Program-made: the position numbers and the translations under genes | The notes under the pieces: generated by a model | What the model was told of the DNA's origin: nothing | The model's database searches: none | What the model saw: only the letters and a program-made list of their open reading frames with translations | In this document: positions 16,240-24,658 of the stretch, in pieces | Numbering within the stretch: position 1 is the stretch's first letter | How the letters are laid out: each line of letters begins with the position of its first letter | NCBI GenBank assembly: GCA_016709145.1 | Contig: JADJEK010000002.1 | Location: 372,001-436,000, forward strand | Direction of reading: 5' to 3' | Length of the DNA stretch: 64,000 nt | Source of the DNA: Planctomycetota bacterium | Lineage (GTDB): Bacteria > Planctomycetota > B15-G4 > JADJEK01

Positions 16240-17763
16240 TTGAAGGACGTGTTTTCCCAACTCCAAGCGATCTGGAAGAGCGCCAGTGGCGCGCAACGCG
16301 CGTTCGGTGTACTCGGCATCGCCGTCTTGGCGCTCGGGCTCTCGTTCGCCGTGTGGATGTCGTCGCGGCCGGACTTCGCCCTGCTGTTCGGCAACCTCGA
16401 TGAAGCCGATGCCGGCGCGATCGTCGACAAGGTGCGGCAGGCCGGCGTCGAAGCCGAGATCCGCCAGAACGGCCGCGCCGTGTTCGTGCCGCGCGAGAGC
16501 GTCGCCGAGATGCGCATGCTGGTGTCGAAGGACGGCGTGCCGAACGGTTCGGTGAAGGGTTTCGAGCTGTTCGACCAGTCCGACTTCGGCGTGTCCGACT
16601 TCGAGCAGAACGTGAAGCTGCTGCGCGCGCTGCAAGGCGAATTGGCGAAGAGCATCATGGGCTTCGACGCGGTCGAGTCGGCCAAGGTGTCGATCTCGCG
16701 TCCCAAGCGCAGCGCGTTCGCCAGTCGCGACCAGAAGGCGAAGGCCAGCGTGTTGGTCGGGTTGCGCTCCGGTCGATCGCTGTCGCGCGAGAACGTGCGC
16801 GCGATCGTGAACTTGGTCTGCGGCGCGGTCGAAGGACTCGAAGCTCGCTCCGTCGCGGTCGTCGACCAAGAAGGTCGCGTGTTGTCCGACACCACCGACG
16901 ACAGCGTGGCGTCCCAGGCGAACACGCAGTTCGACTTGCGCCAGCGCGAAGAGGAATACCTCAGCGCGAAGGCCCAGGAGCAACTCGACCGCATCGGCGT
17001 GAAAGCCGACGTGCGCGTGGCTTGCGAGATGGACTTCCAGAACGTCCGCGAAACGCAGGAGCGCTACAGCCCCGAGGATCGCGCGGTCTTGTCCGAGAAG
17101 ACCGAATCGAAGACGAGCAAGTCCGGCGTCACCGGCACGAACGGCACGACGTCGGCGAACGCGCAGCTCCAGCAGGAGGCCACGCTCGGAGCGAGCGGCG
17201 AGGCCAGCGAGGAAAGCGAGGAGTCGGGCTCGATGCACTTCGCGCCGAGCAAGACGCTGCGCAGCTCGGAACAGGCCGGCGCGCGCGTGGCGCGCTTGTC
17301 CGTGAGCCTCGTGCTGCACAAGGAGCACGATGGTGAGCGCCAGCAGATCGAAGACATCGTCAAGCGTGCGGTCGGTTTCGACGACACGCGTGCCGACAGC
17401 ATCAGCACGATCGTGCGCGAGTTCAGCGCGGTCGACGTGCCGATGGAGGAGATCGACGCCGGCGGATCGGCGCTCGTACCGATGTTGCTCGAGCGCGGTG
17501 TCCAGGTGCTCGGCATCCTCGGCGCGCTGTTCATCGTGTTGAAGATCGTGAAGACGGCGCAGTCCGGTCGCACGGCCTCGGCCGCGGCCGCAGCGGCGGG
17601 ATCGACGCCGGCCACGCCGGCGGTCCCGGTCGACGAGGAATCCGAAGAGGACATCGCCGACTTGTTCAAATTGCGCGAGCGCGTCAACCAGTCGGTCACC
17701 ACGAATCCGGTGACCGCTGCGCGCGTGCTGCGTGAGTGGTTGCGCGACGGAGGCAACAACTGA
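16240..17763 (+). CDS. fliF: Flagellar MS-ring protein FliF
   Basis: FliF forms the MS ring in the inner membrane, the base on which the switch and export apparatus assemble. The 507-aa product has an N-terminal membrane helix (about 21-40) and the start of RBM1 (PDFALLFGNLDEADAGAIV). RBM2/3 regions follow with ELAKSIMGFDAVESAKVSIS, then a Ser/Glu/Thr-rich stretch (about 270-325) and a second membrane helix (about 415-437). The cytoplasmic tail (about 470-507) binds FliG. It starts at TTG 16240 preceded by GAGGTGAGAGC. No in-frame ATG or GTG gives the conserved N-terminus. The stop overlaps fliG. Confidence 0.95.
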   Translation: MKDVFSQLQAIWKSASGAQRAFGVLGIAVLALGLSFAVWMSSRPDFALLFGNLDEADAGAIVDKVRQAGVEAEIRQNGRAVFVPRESVAEMRMLVSKDGVPNGSVKGFELFDQSDFGVSDFEQNVKLLRALQGELAKSIMGFDAVESAKVSISRPKRSAFASRDQKAKASVLVGLRSGRSLSRENVRAIVNLVCGAVEGLEARSVAVVDQEGRVLSDTTDDSVASQANTQFDLRQREEEYLSAKAQEQLDRIGVKADVRVACEMDFQNVRETQERYSPEDRAVLSEKTESKTSKSGVTGTNGTTSANAQLQQEATLGASGEASEESEESGSMHFAPSKTLRSSEQAGARVARLSVSLVLHKEHDGERQQIEDIVKRAVGFDDTRADSISTIVREFSAVDVPMEEIDAGGSALVPMLLERGVQVLGILGALFIVLKIVKTAQSGRTASAAAAAAGSTPATPAVPVDEESEEDIADLFKLRERVNQSVTTNPVTAARVLREWLRDGGNN

Positions 17764-18767
17764 TGTCACGCCCCGGACCGGAGCGCGTCGCTTCGCTCCT
17801 GCTCACGATCGATCGTGGCAGCGCCGCCGAGCTGCTGAAGCGTCTGCCCGACCACGAGCGCCGCGCCGTGACGCAAGCGCTGTCGCGCCTCGCCGACGGC
17901 TACATCGATCGCCCGACGCAGGAGCAATTGCTGCGCGAGTTCCGCGGTCGCATCCGCGCGATGGACGGCTTCACGCCGGACGCCGCCGAGATCCAACAAC
18001 TGCTGTCACAGGCACTCGGCCGCGAAGGCGCGAGCCTGACCCAGCAGCTCTCGGCGCAAGACCGCCACGGCCGCGCGCGAGCGACGCTGGCCCGCCTGGA
18101 TGGGGCGTCGTTGAGCTTCGTCCTGCAAGGCGAACACCCGCAAGCGATCGCCGTGATCCTCATGGAGCTCGGCCCCGAAGCATCGTCGGCGGCGCTGCCG
18201 CGCTTCTCCGAAGCGATGCAGCAAGATCTCGTCACGCGCATGGTCGGCATGCAGAAGCCGACCGGCGAGTACGTCACGCTGCTGCTCGAAGCCGCGGTCG
18301 AGAAGGCGAAGACGCTCGAGGACACCGGCGGGTCGGTACCCGAAGGCGACAAGCTGAAGCAGGTCGCCGCGATCCTGAACAAGTTCAAGGACGAGCAGCG
18401 CCAACTGCTGATGATGAACGTCGAGATGAACGACCCGGAGCGTGCGCAGAAGGTCAAGGACCAGATGTTCACGTTCGAGGACCTGCTGAAGCTCGGCCCG
18501 AAGGACATCCAGCGCATCTTGTCCGGAATCGACACCAAGGTGCTGGCGACGGCGCTGAAGGGCGCGAGCCCGGCGTTGTCCGAGTTCATCTCGTCGAACA
18601 TCTCGAAGCGCACGCAGGAGCGCGTCCAGGAAGAGCGCGAGACGATGGGCGCGATCCGCCTGTCCGAGGTGCAGAAGGCGCAACTCGAAATGGCGACGGT
18701 CGCGCGCGACTTGATCGGTCGCGGCGAGATCCAGTACGGCGGCGGCGACGATGAACTCGTCAGCTGA
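17763..18767 (+). CDS. fliG: Flagellar motor switch protein FliG
   Basis: FliG is the rotor protein that contacts MotA and FliF. The 334-aa product has the three FliG domains. The N-terminal FliF-binding part has ERVASLLLTIDRGSAAELLKRL. The middle domain carries the EHPQ motif, seen here in LQGEHPQAIAVILMELGP. The C-terminal torque domain has FTFEDLLKLGPKDIQRILSG and ends MATVARDLIGRGEI. The charged torque-helix residues are present. Its ATG overlaps the fliF stop (TGATG) and its last 17 nt overlap fliH. Length is normal. Confidence 0.96.
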   Translation: MSRPGPERVASLLLTIDRGSAAELLKRLPDHERRAVTQALSRLADGYIDRPTQEQLLREFRGRIRAMDGFTPDAAEIQQLLSQALGREGASLTQQLSAQDRHGRARATLARLDGASLSFVLQGEHPQAIAVILMELGPEASSAALPRFSEAMQQDLVTRMVGMQKPTGEYVTLLLEAAVEKAKTLEDTGGSVPEGDKLKQVAAILNKFKDEQRQLLMMNVEMNDPERAQKVKDQMFTFEDLLKLGPKDIQRILSGIDTKVLATALKGASPALSEFISSNISKRTQERVQEERETMGAIRLSEVQKAQLEMATVARDLIGRGEIQYGGGDDELVS

Positions 18768-19389
18768 TCTCCATCTGGCACTCGGCGCGCCGCTCCACGG
18801 CGCGCGTTTGGACGGCGGTGGGGCGGCGGCCGCGAACGCGAGCGCCAAAGCGCCGTCGGTGCCGAAGGAGTCGAGCGAGCTGGATCCCGCGCAAGCCGAG
18901 ATCGCGCGTCTGCGTGCGGAGCTCGAGGCCCGTGGCGCGAGCGACGACGCCCTTGCGCGACTGTCGACGCGCGTGGACGCCGAGCTCACCCGTATGGCGG
19001 ATGCGGTGCGCGCTCAGCTCGACGCGCTCGGCGGCGAGCTCGTCGGGTTGGCATTGGCCGCGGCGGGCAAGGTCTTGCACGCCGAGTTGACGAGTCCTCA
19101 GTTCGACCTCGGCGCGGTGGTCGCGGACGCACTCGATCGCGTGACCGCGGGGGTGCGTACCGACCGACCGATCCGCGTTCGCGCTTCGAGTCATGACCTG
19201 CAGACGCTCGACCGTTCGACGCGCATGCATCCGACCGCGAGCGAGCGCGTGCAGCTCGAAGTGGATCCGGCCCTCGCGCCGTCCCAGGTCGTCATCGAGT
19301 GCGACCTGCGTCGCGTCGTCGTCGACGTCAAGGCGGAGTTCGAACGCCTGAAGGCCGCGCTGTCGGCCGAGGACGATCCCCATGGTTGA
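18751..19389 (+). CDS. fliH: Flagellar assembly protein FliH
   Basis: FliH is the peripheral stalk-like regulator that binds the export ATPase FliI and the C-ring. The 212-aa product has an Ala-rich N-terminus, a helical region (about 45-110) with small-residue spacing rather than a classic GxxxG run, and a C-terminal alpha/beta domain (about 110-205) with the typical stretch VQLEVDPALAPSQVVIECDL. The FliH family is poorly conserved; the call relies on that C-terminal domain and on location between fliG and fliI. It overlaps fliG by 17 nt and fliI by 8 nt. Confidence 0.87.
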   Translation: MNSSADLHLALGAPLHGARLDGGGAAAANASAKAPSVPKESSELDPAQAEIARLRAELEARGASDDALARLSTRVDAELTRMADAVRAQLDALGGELVGLALAAAGKVLHAELTSPQFDLGAVVADALDRVTAGVRTDRPIRVRASSHDLQTLDRSTRMHPTASERVQLEVDPALAPSQVVIECDLRRVVVDVKAEFERLKAALSAEDDPHG

Positions 19390-20737
19390 TCATGGATCCT
19401 CGACCGAGTCGACGGCGCCCGGCGCGAGCGTGCTCGCGCGGACCCAGGGCCGACTCGCGCGCTTCCGGACCTATCCGGTGTTGGGCACGCTCACGCGCAT
19501 GATCGGCGTGACCGCCGAATGCCGTGGGCTCGATGCCGAGCTCGGCGAATTGTGTGTGATCTCGCGCCGCAACGGCGCCGCGGTCGCCGCCGAAGCGATC
19601 GGATTCCGTGACGGTTCGACGGTGCTCATGCCGCTCGCGGATCTCGACGGGGTTCGCCCCGGCGACGCCGTGCGTGCGATCGGACGCCAATTGCTGGCGC
19701 CCGGCGGGGACGAGTTGCTCGGCCGCGTGCTCGATGGCATCGGTCGGCCGCTCGACGGCAAGCCCGGATTCCTGCGACCGTACTCGTATCCCGTCCACCG
19801 CGCGGCGCCGTCGCCGTCGGAGCGCCACGCGATCCTCGAGCCGTGCGTGACCGGAGTGCGCGCCCTCGACGGAGCGTTGACGCTCGGCCGAGGCCAGCGC
19901 ATCGGCATCTTCGCCGGCGCCGGTGTCGGAAAGAGCACGCTGCTCGCCGCGTTGTCGACGCGATCGAACGCCGACGTCACCGTGATCGGTCTGGTCGGCG
20001 AACGCGGTCGCGAGGTCTACGACTTCGTGCGCGACTCGATGGGACCCGAGGGCATGAAGAAGGCCGTCGTGGTCGCCGCGCCGTCCGACGCGCCGCCGCT
20101 GCAGCGCTTGAAGGCGCCGTACGTCGCGACTGCCATCGCGGAGAGTTTCCAGCAGCAGGGCAAGCACGTCCTGCTCGTGATGGACTCGATCACGCGCTTC
20201 GCCGCCGCGGCGCGCGAAGTCGGGCTCGCGCTCGGCGAGCCGCCGACGGCGAAGGGCTATCCGCCGTCGTTGTTCTCGCACCTGCCGCGGTTGGTCGAAC
20301 GCCCGGGCAATTTCGCCAGAGGCAGCATCACGGCGATCTACACCGTGCTCGTCGAAGGCGACGACCTCAACGACCCGGTCGCCGACTCGGTGCGATCGTT
20401 GCTCGACGGTCACGTGGTGTTGGCGCGCTCCCTCGCCGAGCGCGGGCACTTCCCGGCCATCGACGTGCTCGCGAGCGTGAGCCGTCTGATGCCGCATCTC
20501 GTCAAGCCCGAGCACATGGGCTTGGCCGCGAAGATGCGCCGACTGCTCGCGCTGTACCGCGACCACAAGGACCTGATCGACGTCGGCGCCTACAAGGCCG
20601 GCGCCGACAAGGCCGTCGACGAAGCGATCAAACGGATCCCCGCGATCGAGGCCTTCCTGCGCCAAGACCTGTCGAAGCCGTCACAGCTCGCCGAAACCCT
20701 GAAGGGATTGGAGCAAGCCATCGGAGGCGCCGCATGA
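19382..20737 (+). CDS. fliI: Flagellum-specific ATPase FliI
   Basis: FliI is the F1-like hexameric ATPase that prepares substrates for export. The 451-aa product has the beta-barrel N-terminal domain, Walker A GAGVGKST (179-186), GLVGERGREVYDFV, Walker B region HVLLVMDSITRFA, the conserved SLFSHLPRLVERPGN and GSITAIYTVLVEGDDLNDPV segments, and the family C-terminus. All catalytic motifs are intact and length is standard. The ATG at 19382 overlaps fliH; fliJ overlaps its stop by 4 nt. Confidence 0.97.
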   Translation: MVDHGSSTESTAPGASVLARTQGRLARFRTYPVLGTLTRMIGVTAECRGLDAELGELCVISRRNGAAVAAEAIGFRDGSTVLMPLADLDGVRPGDAVRAIGRQLLAPGGDELLGRVLDGIGRPLDGKPGFLRPYSYPVHRAAPSPSERHAILEPCVTGVRALDGALTLGRGQRIGIFAGAGVGKSTLLAALSTRSNADVTVIGLVGERGREVYDFVRDSMGPEGMKKAVVVAAPSDAPPLQRLKAPYVATAIAESFQQQGKHVLLVMDSITRFAAAAREVGLALGEPPTAKGYPPSLFSHLPRLVERPGNFARGSITAIYTVLVEGDDLNDPVADSVRSLLDGHVVLARSLAERGHFPAIDVLASVSRLMPHLVKPEHMGLAAKMRRLLALYRDHKDLIDVGAYKAGADKAVDEAIKRIPAIEAFLRQDLSKPSQLAETLKGLEQAIGGAA

Positions 20738-21207
20738 GGGCGTCGACGCTGGAGCGCTTGCTGGAGTTGCGGCGGCACGAGGAGCAACGCTGCCGGCAAG
20801 AGCTCGGGCTCGCGATCATGGCCGAACGCGAATCGCAGGTCGCCGTCCAGCGAGCACGCGATCGGCTCGAGTCCGAGCGCGAGCGACTGCGTCAGGCCCT
20901 GCGAGCGGGGTCGGTCGCGCCGGCGCGATTCGTGGCCTGGATGGAGGACGTGCGGGTCGGCGAACGCGACGTCACGCAGGCCGCCGCCGAGCAGGAACGC
21001 CGCCGCCGGCTGGTGGTCGAGGCGGAAAAAACTCACGACTCTGCGAGACAGGCCAAAAGGTCTCTGGAGAAATTGGACGAAAAAAGGCGTGAGGCTCGGG
21101 AGCGCAAGGTCCGCCGGATCGAGCAGAAGGCGCTCGACGAGGTCGGTCTGCGGCGCTTCCGCGAGCAGGCCGAAGCGGCTGGGCTCGTGAACGAGGAGAC
21201 GCCATGA
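20734..21207 (+). CDS. fliJ: Flagellar export chaperone FliJ
   Basis: FliJ is the coiled-coil stalk protein of the export ATPase. The 157-aa product is almost entirely charged helix (RASTLERLLELRRHEEQRC at the start, long Arg/Glu/Gln-rich stretches), the expected two-helix coiled coil. The much longer open frame upstream lies in the fliI gene; the ATG at 20734 gives the 4-nt ATGA overlap seen throughout this operon. Sequence alone would be ambiguous, but size, composition and place after fliI are decisive. Confidence 0.88.
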   Translation: MRASTLERLLELRRHEEQRCRQELGLAIMAERESQVAVQRARDRLESERERLRQALRAGSVAPARFVAWMEDVRVGERDVTQAAAEQERRRRLVVEAEKTHDSARQAKRSLEKLDEKRREARERKVRRIEQKALDEVGLRRFREQAEAAGLVNEETP

Positions 21208-21935
21208 GCGGTGCGACGAAGGTAGTGCGCGGCTTGATGCTCGTGCTCGGCGCGGTCGGTCTGTTCTCGGCCGGCTTGGTCGGGACGTTGGCTGCCCGGG
21301 GCAAGCTCAATAAGGAGTACCTCGGACCGATGTTCGGCATGGAGATGCCGAAGGAACACGATCCGCTCGACCTGAAGCCCGCGGTACGCACGAACGAGCC
21401 GAAGCCCGAGAAGAAGCCGGAGCCGATCGAGCCGAAGGTGATGCCGTCGATCATGCTGCCGTCGCCGTTCTCGTCGGAGGAGACCGACCAACTGTTCGGA
21501 GAGATCCGCCAGATGCGCGACGATCTCAAGATGAAGCTGGCCAAGGTCGAGTCCGATCGACGGGATCTCGAACTCGTGCGCGCGGACCTCGATCGTCGCT
21601 TCGACGAGCTCAATCTGCGCGAACAACAGCTCGAACAGGAAGCTCGATTGCTGACCGGCGAGCGCTCGGAGTTGTCCGAGAAGTCCGTGTTGGTCCAAGA
21701 GGCCGAGGTCGAGAACCTGAAGAAGCTCGCGGCGGACATCGAGAAGATGCCGGCGCAAGCCGCAGCGGAACTGCTGCAGAAGTACACGCCGGACCAGTCG
21801 GCGAAGATCCTCACGCACATCAAGGCCCGGGAGAGCGGCAAGATCCTGGCCGCCTTGCCCGCCGACGTCGCCGCGAAAGTCGCGGAGCGGATGTTGGGCG
21901 TCATGTCGGGCGACACCAAGAAGAAAGGCAACTGA
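21204..21935 (+). CDS. MotE-like flagellar chaperone/stator-assembly protein
   Basis: The 243-aa product has an N-terminal membrane helix (about 8-30), a Lys/Pro/Glu-rich linker, a coiled coil (about 95-170) and a C-terminal MgtE-N-type helical domain (about 180-235). That domain reads MPAQAAAELLQKYTPDQSAKIL, then LAALPADVAAKVAERML. This layout and the place between fliJ and fliL match MotE/FlbB-type proteins. In other bacteria MotE acts as a periplasmic chaperone for MotC, and FlbB organises stators in spirochaetes. Whether it works on MotB here is inferred. It overlaps fliJ by 4 nt and lies 2 nt before fliL. Confidence 0.75.
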   Translation: MSGATKVVRGLMLVLGAVGLFSAGLVGTLAARGKLNKEYLGPMFGMEMPKEHDPLDLKPAVRTNEPKPEKKPEPIEPKVMPSIMLPSPFSSEETDQLFGEIRQMRDDLKMKLAKVESDRRDLELVRADLDRRFDELNLREQQLEQEARLLTGERSELSEKSVLVQEAEVENLKKLAADIEKMPAQAAAELLQKYTPDQSAKILTHIKARESGKILAALPADVAAKVAERMLGVMSGDTKKKGN

Positions 21936-21937
21936 CC

Positions 21938-22468
21938 ATGGCCGACGAGAAGAAGCCGGCGGACGCCGCCGCAGCGGCAGCGGCTGCAGCGGCCGAGCCG
22001 TCGAAGATGAAGGCGATGCTGCCGATCCTCGTCGCGGTGCTCGTCTGTGTCGCCGGAGCGGTGACCGTCGGGATCATGGCGTTCCCCGACGCGCACTTGC
22101 CAGCGGACACGCACGGCGCCGCCCCGGTGAAGAAGGAGGCGAAGGAGTCGTTCCAAGCGCCGATCCCGAAGATCCTCGTGAACCTCGCCGAGGACACGCG
22201 CGGCAACCGCATCCTGCAGGCGGAGATCACGCTCGAGATGAACGTGATCGATCCGCTGCTCGCGCAGGCCGAGTTCAACAAGATCCTGCCGAAGGTGCAG
22301 GACAAGCTGATCGCGACGCTGTCGTCGTACACGGCGACCGACCTCGAAGGCTCGCAGTCCAAGGAGATGGCGAAGACGCGCATCAAGGACGAGATGAACC
22401 GCGACCTGTTCGCCGAAGGCGAGATGAAGGTGGCCAAGGTGCTGTTCACCGAATTCGTGGTGCAGTGA
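21938..22468 (+). CDS. fliL: Flagellar basal-body-associated protein FliL
   Basis: FliL is a single-pass membrane protein whose periplasmic ring surrounds the stator. The 176-aa product has an Ala-rich cytoplasmic N-terminus, a membrane helix (about 27-47) and a periplasmic domain (about 70-176) with PKILVNLAEDTRGNRILQAE, then FNKILPKVQDKLIATLSSYT and the C-terminal VLFTEFVVQ, all typical. It is the normal length and precedes fliM by 12 nt. Confidence 0.93.
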   Translation: MADEKKPADAAAAAAAAAAEPSKMKAMLPILVAVLVCVAGAVTVGIMAFPDAHLPADTHGAAPVKKEAKESFQAPIPKILVNLAEDTRGNRILQAEITLEMNVIDPLLAQAEFNKILPKVQDKLIATLSSYTATDLEGSQSKEMAKTRIKDEMNRDLFAEGEMKVAKVLFTEFVVQ

Positions 22469-22480
22469 AAGGCGACGCCG

Positions 22481-23455
22481 ATGGCTGACGGCAATTTCGG
22501 ACACGACAGCGCGGACTCGGCGCGGCGTCGACGCAAGTCGGACGCGACGCCGGAGCCGGTCGATTTCCGCCGACCGCCGCGACCGACCGGCGAGCGCCTC
22601 CATGCGATCGAGCGCACGCAATCCCGGCTCGGGTCGCGCGTGCAGAGTTGCATCGCGAACTACTTCCGCCGGCTGTTCGCGGTCGACTCGCAGGCGATCG
22701 AGGTGCATCAGTTCGATCTGTTCGTCGCCGCTCGTTCGGCGAAGGACTGGATGGTGCCGCTGGCCGCGAACAACGGGCAGCGCGCGCTGCTGGTGTTCGA
22801 CGAACCGCTGCAGTCCCATTTGATCTCGCGATTCCTCGGGGATGGTCCTCCGAAGGAGGAAGCCGAGGAGCCTCCCGCTGCCGAAGCGCCGCCGATCGAG
22901 ATCGGTGTGGTGTCGCGCGCGGTGTTGAAGCCGCTGCTGCAGTCGGTGGTGCGAGAAGTGAACATCGTGCTCGGCGACGCTGCCGAGGAACGCTTCGTCA
23001 TCGACGAGTCGCGCGCCGGCGTCTCGCCCGGGCGCATGTTGCGCGGCGGCGACGCCGTGGTGTTGCTCGCATTCCGCGTGGCCGAAGGCAAGAAGCAGGG
23101 GACGTTCGGCCTGCTCGTCGAGATGCGCAGTCTGATCCAGCGGTTGCGCCTCGACACCGAAGCGCCGACGACGCGGACCGCGACTCCCGAAGCGCAGGCG
23201 AAGCTCGAACAAGTGGTGCGCGGACTCGACGTGCCGGTCACGGTCGGGCTCGGCTCGGCCTCGATCGATCTGCAAGAGTTCATGCGGTTGACGCCCGGGG
23301 ACGTGCTCGTCCTCGATCGAAGGCTCGGCCAGCCGCTCGACGTGGCCGTCGGCGGCAAGGTCTTGTTCGAAGGCCAGCCAGGGCGTTCGGTCGGACGGCT
23401 CGCCGTGCGATTGACGGGCCGCGCGGAACACGACGCGCGCAAGGAGCGATCATGA
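22481..23455 (+). CDS. fliM: Flagellar motor switch protein FliM (divergent)
   Basis: FliM builds the C-ring and is normally where CheY-P binds. The 324-aa product has a middle domain (about 45-215) with a weak version of the GGxG region (RFLGDGPP) and a C-terminal SpoA domain (about 245-318) with LDVPVTVGLGSASIDLQEFM and LTPGDVLVLDR. The N-terminus is Asp/Arg-rich (residues 1-40) and lacks the usual LSQDEIDALL-type CheY-binding helix. It is placed between fliL and fliN as expected. Start ATG 22481; stop overlaps the fliN start by 4 nt. Confidence 0.88.
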   Translation: MADGNFGHDSADSARRRRKSDATPEPVDFRRPPRPTGERLHAIERTQSRLGSRVQSCIANYFRRLFAVDSQAIEVHQFDLFVAARSAKDWMVPLAANNGQRALLVFDEPLQSHLISRFLGDGPPKEEAEEPPAAEAPPIEIGVVSRAVLKPLLQSVVREVNIVLGDAAEERFVIDESRAGVSPGRMLRGGDAVVLLAFRVAEGKKQGTFGLLVEMRSLIQRLRLDTEAPTTRTATPEAQAKLEQVVRGLDVPVTVGLGSASIDLQEFMRLTPGDVLVLDRRLGQPLDVAVGGKVLFEGQPGRSVGRLAVRLTGRAEHDARKERS

Positions 23456-23790
23456 CCAGCGAGACCGACAAGTCCGACTCGACGACGCAAGGAACGGACG
23501 AAGGCGCAGCGCCGGTGTCGTTCCCGGAGGTCGAGGGCAAGCAATCGAGCCAGGGCGAGGCTCCGCTCGACCGCGTCTACGACCTGACCGTGCCCGTCAC
23601 CGTGGAGTTGGGGCGGACGTCGTTGTCGGTGCAAGACGTGTTGAAGCTCGCGCCGGGTGCGGTCGTCGAACTCGACCATCCGTCGGAGACGCCGGTGAAT
23701 CTCTACGTCCATGGCAAGCGCGTGGCGAAGGGTGAGATCGTGGTCGTCGCGGACTTCTATGCGATCCGGATCACTTCGGTAGGGGACTGA
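23452..23790 (+). CDS. fliN: Flagellar motor switch protein FliN
   Basis: FliN forms the base of the C-ring and docks FliH. The 112-aa product has an acidic N-terminal tail (1-45) and the SpoA domain (about 50-110): VTVELGRTSLSVQDVLKLAP, then VNLYVHGKRVAKGEIVVV and YAIRITSV, all conserved. It ends the 14.7-kb operon. Repeat copy B begins two bases after its stop. The partner fliO, usually next, is 23 kb away. Confidence 0.95.
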   Translation: MTSETDKSDSTTQGTDEGAAPVSFPEVEGKQSSQGEAPLDRVYDLTVPVTVELGRTSLSVQDVLKLAPGAVVELDHPSETPVNLYVHGKRVAKGEIVVVADFYAIRITSVGD

Positions 23791-23791
23791 C

Positions 23792-24420
23792 GCTCGGGCC
23801 GCTTGGCCCGTTGCCCGCTCGGGCGTCGAGGCGAGCCGGGGCCAAAGGCCCCGGGGTCCCGTCACCCAGCGGCCGTTGGCCGTACCGCTTCGCGCGAGCC
23901 CGCAGGGCGAGGCGGGGGAACTCGCTTGTGGAGTGTGAGGAGGCTCCGCCTCCGCGGGCCCACACCCCCTTCGCTCGACCGCTTCTCGGTCGAGCGAACC
24001 AAGGGAAGGCGCTACAAGCGAGCCATCCCATCTTGGGAATCCCTACCGTCCTCGGGCCGCTCGGGGACTTGACGCCAAGGGACGTCGGAGTGGTCTTGAA
24101 CCGGGAGCGCGCGGCCTGAAACCGAAGGAAGGGTGACGGATCTCGCTCCGCGCCATGGCTCGGTCGAGCTTCGGCGCGTTCATCGTTTGGATGCGATCGC
24201 GCAAGTCGTGGAGCACTCGCTGTGTAGCCCGCGTGCAATTGCCGCCGGCAATCCGACGCGGGTACCCGCGTCGGATTGCCGGCGGTGATCGCACGCGGGT
24301 ACCCGCGTCGGATTGCCGGCGGTGATCGCACGCGGGCTACGTCGTGGCTCCACAACGGGTTCGGGTAACGCGGTTACCGGCGCCCATCGTCCTCGGGTCT
24401 CGGTGATCAGTACCCAAGAG
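23792..24420 (+). repeat. Structured non-coding intergenic repeat, copy B
   Basis: It is homologous to copy A (989-1860) in the same orientation, starting directly after fliN. Paired stems persist although their bases differ. The hairpin 23836-23854 has an 8-bp stem where A has 9 bp. The hairpin 23972-23996 keeps 10 bp with a C-G pair replacing T-A. Block 24171-24201 is almost identical to 1659-1689. Copy B lacks the inverted-arm insert and the 1525-1645 segment of A. It also has one more palindromic unit. No plausible gene is present; open frames here are Arg/Pro-rich. The right limit is approximate. Confidence 0.8.
24224..24340. repeat. Array of three 35-bp palindromic units (REP/BIME-like), repeat B
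   Basis: Units lie at 24228-24262, 24265-24299 and 24302-24336 with CCCGCGT...ACGCGGG ends and TA between them. Unit 1 is in one orientation; units 2 and 3 are the reverse orientation and identical to each other over 35 bp. The whole array is bounded by GTAGCCCGCGTG and CACGCGGGCTAC, so it is also an imperfect large inverted repeat. A 15-nt dyad GGTAAC-GCG-GTTACC follows at 24364-24378. Confidence 0.75.
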
Positions 24421-24658
24421 CGCGCACCTCTGCATCCCCACCAGACACGTCGCGCTCTCCTGCCGGTCGTGCGAAGCGCGATCGCGAGCCCAAGCGAGCG
24501 AACACGGTCCGCGCGAACCGCGGTCGGTCGGCGCGATAGCCCCGTCGGTCACCGGGTCTCGGGTCCCGTCCGTCGGGTCTCCTCTGCATCCCTCGAAGCT
24601 TGGAGCTTGTACCGTTCGCTCTTCGGGGTTGGAGTTTTCTCGCGATCCCGATGCAACG
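24421..24658. other. Remaining leader between repeat B and the sigma-factor fusion gene
   Basis: No gene is seen. The sequence contains several GGGTCTC(G/C) segments that also occur at the end of repeat A. A promoter for the gene at 24659 must be here or in the repeat, but no convincing -10/-35 pair was recognised. Confidence 0.4.

Noticed and set aside
24224..24340. Possible short CRISPR array because of regular 37-bp repeats
   Set aside because: Units abut with only TA between them, so there are no unique spacers; the units are palindromic and lie in both orientations; no cas gene is present.
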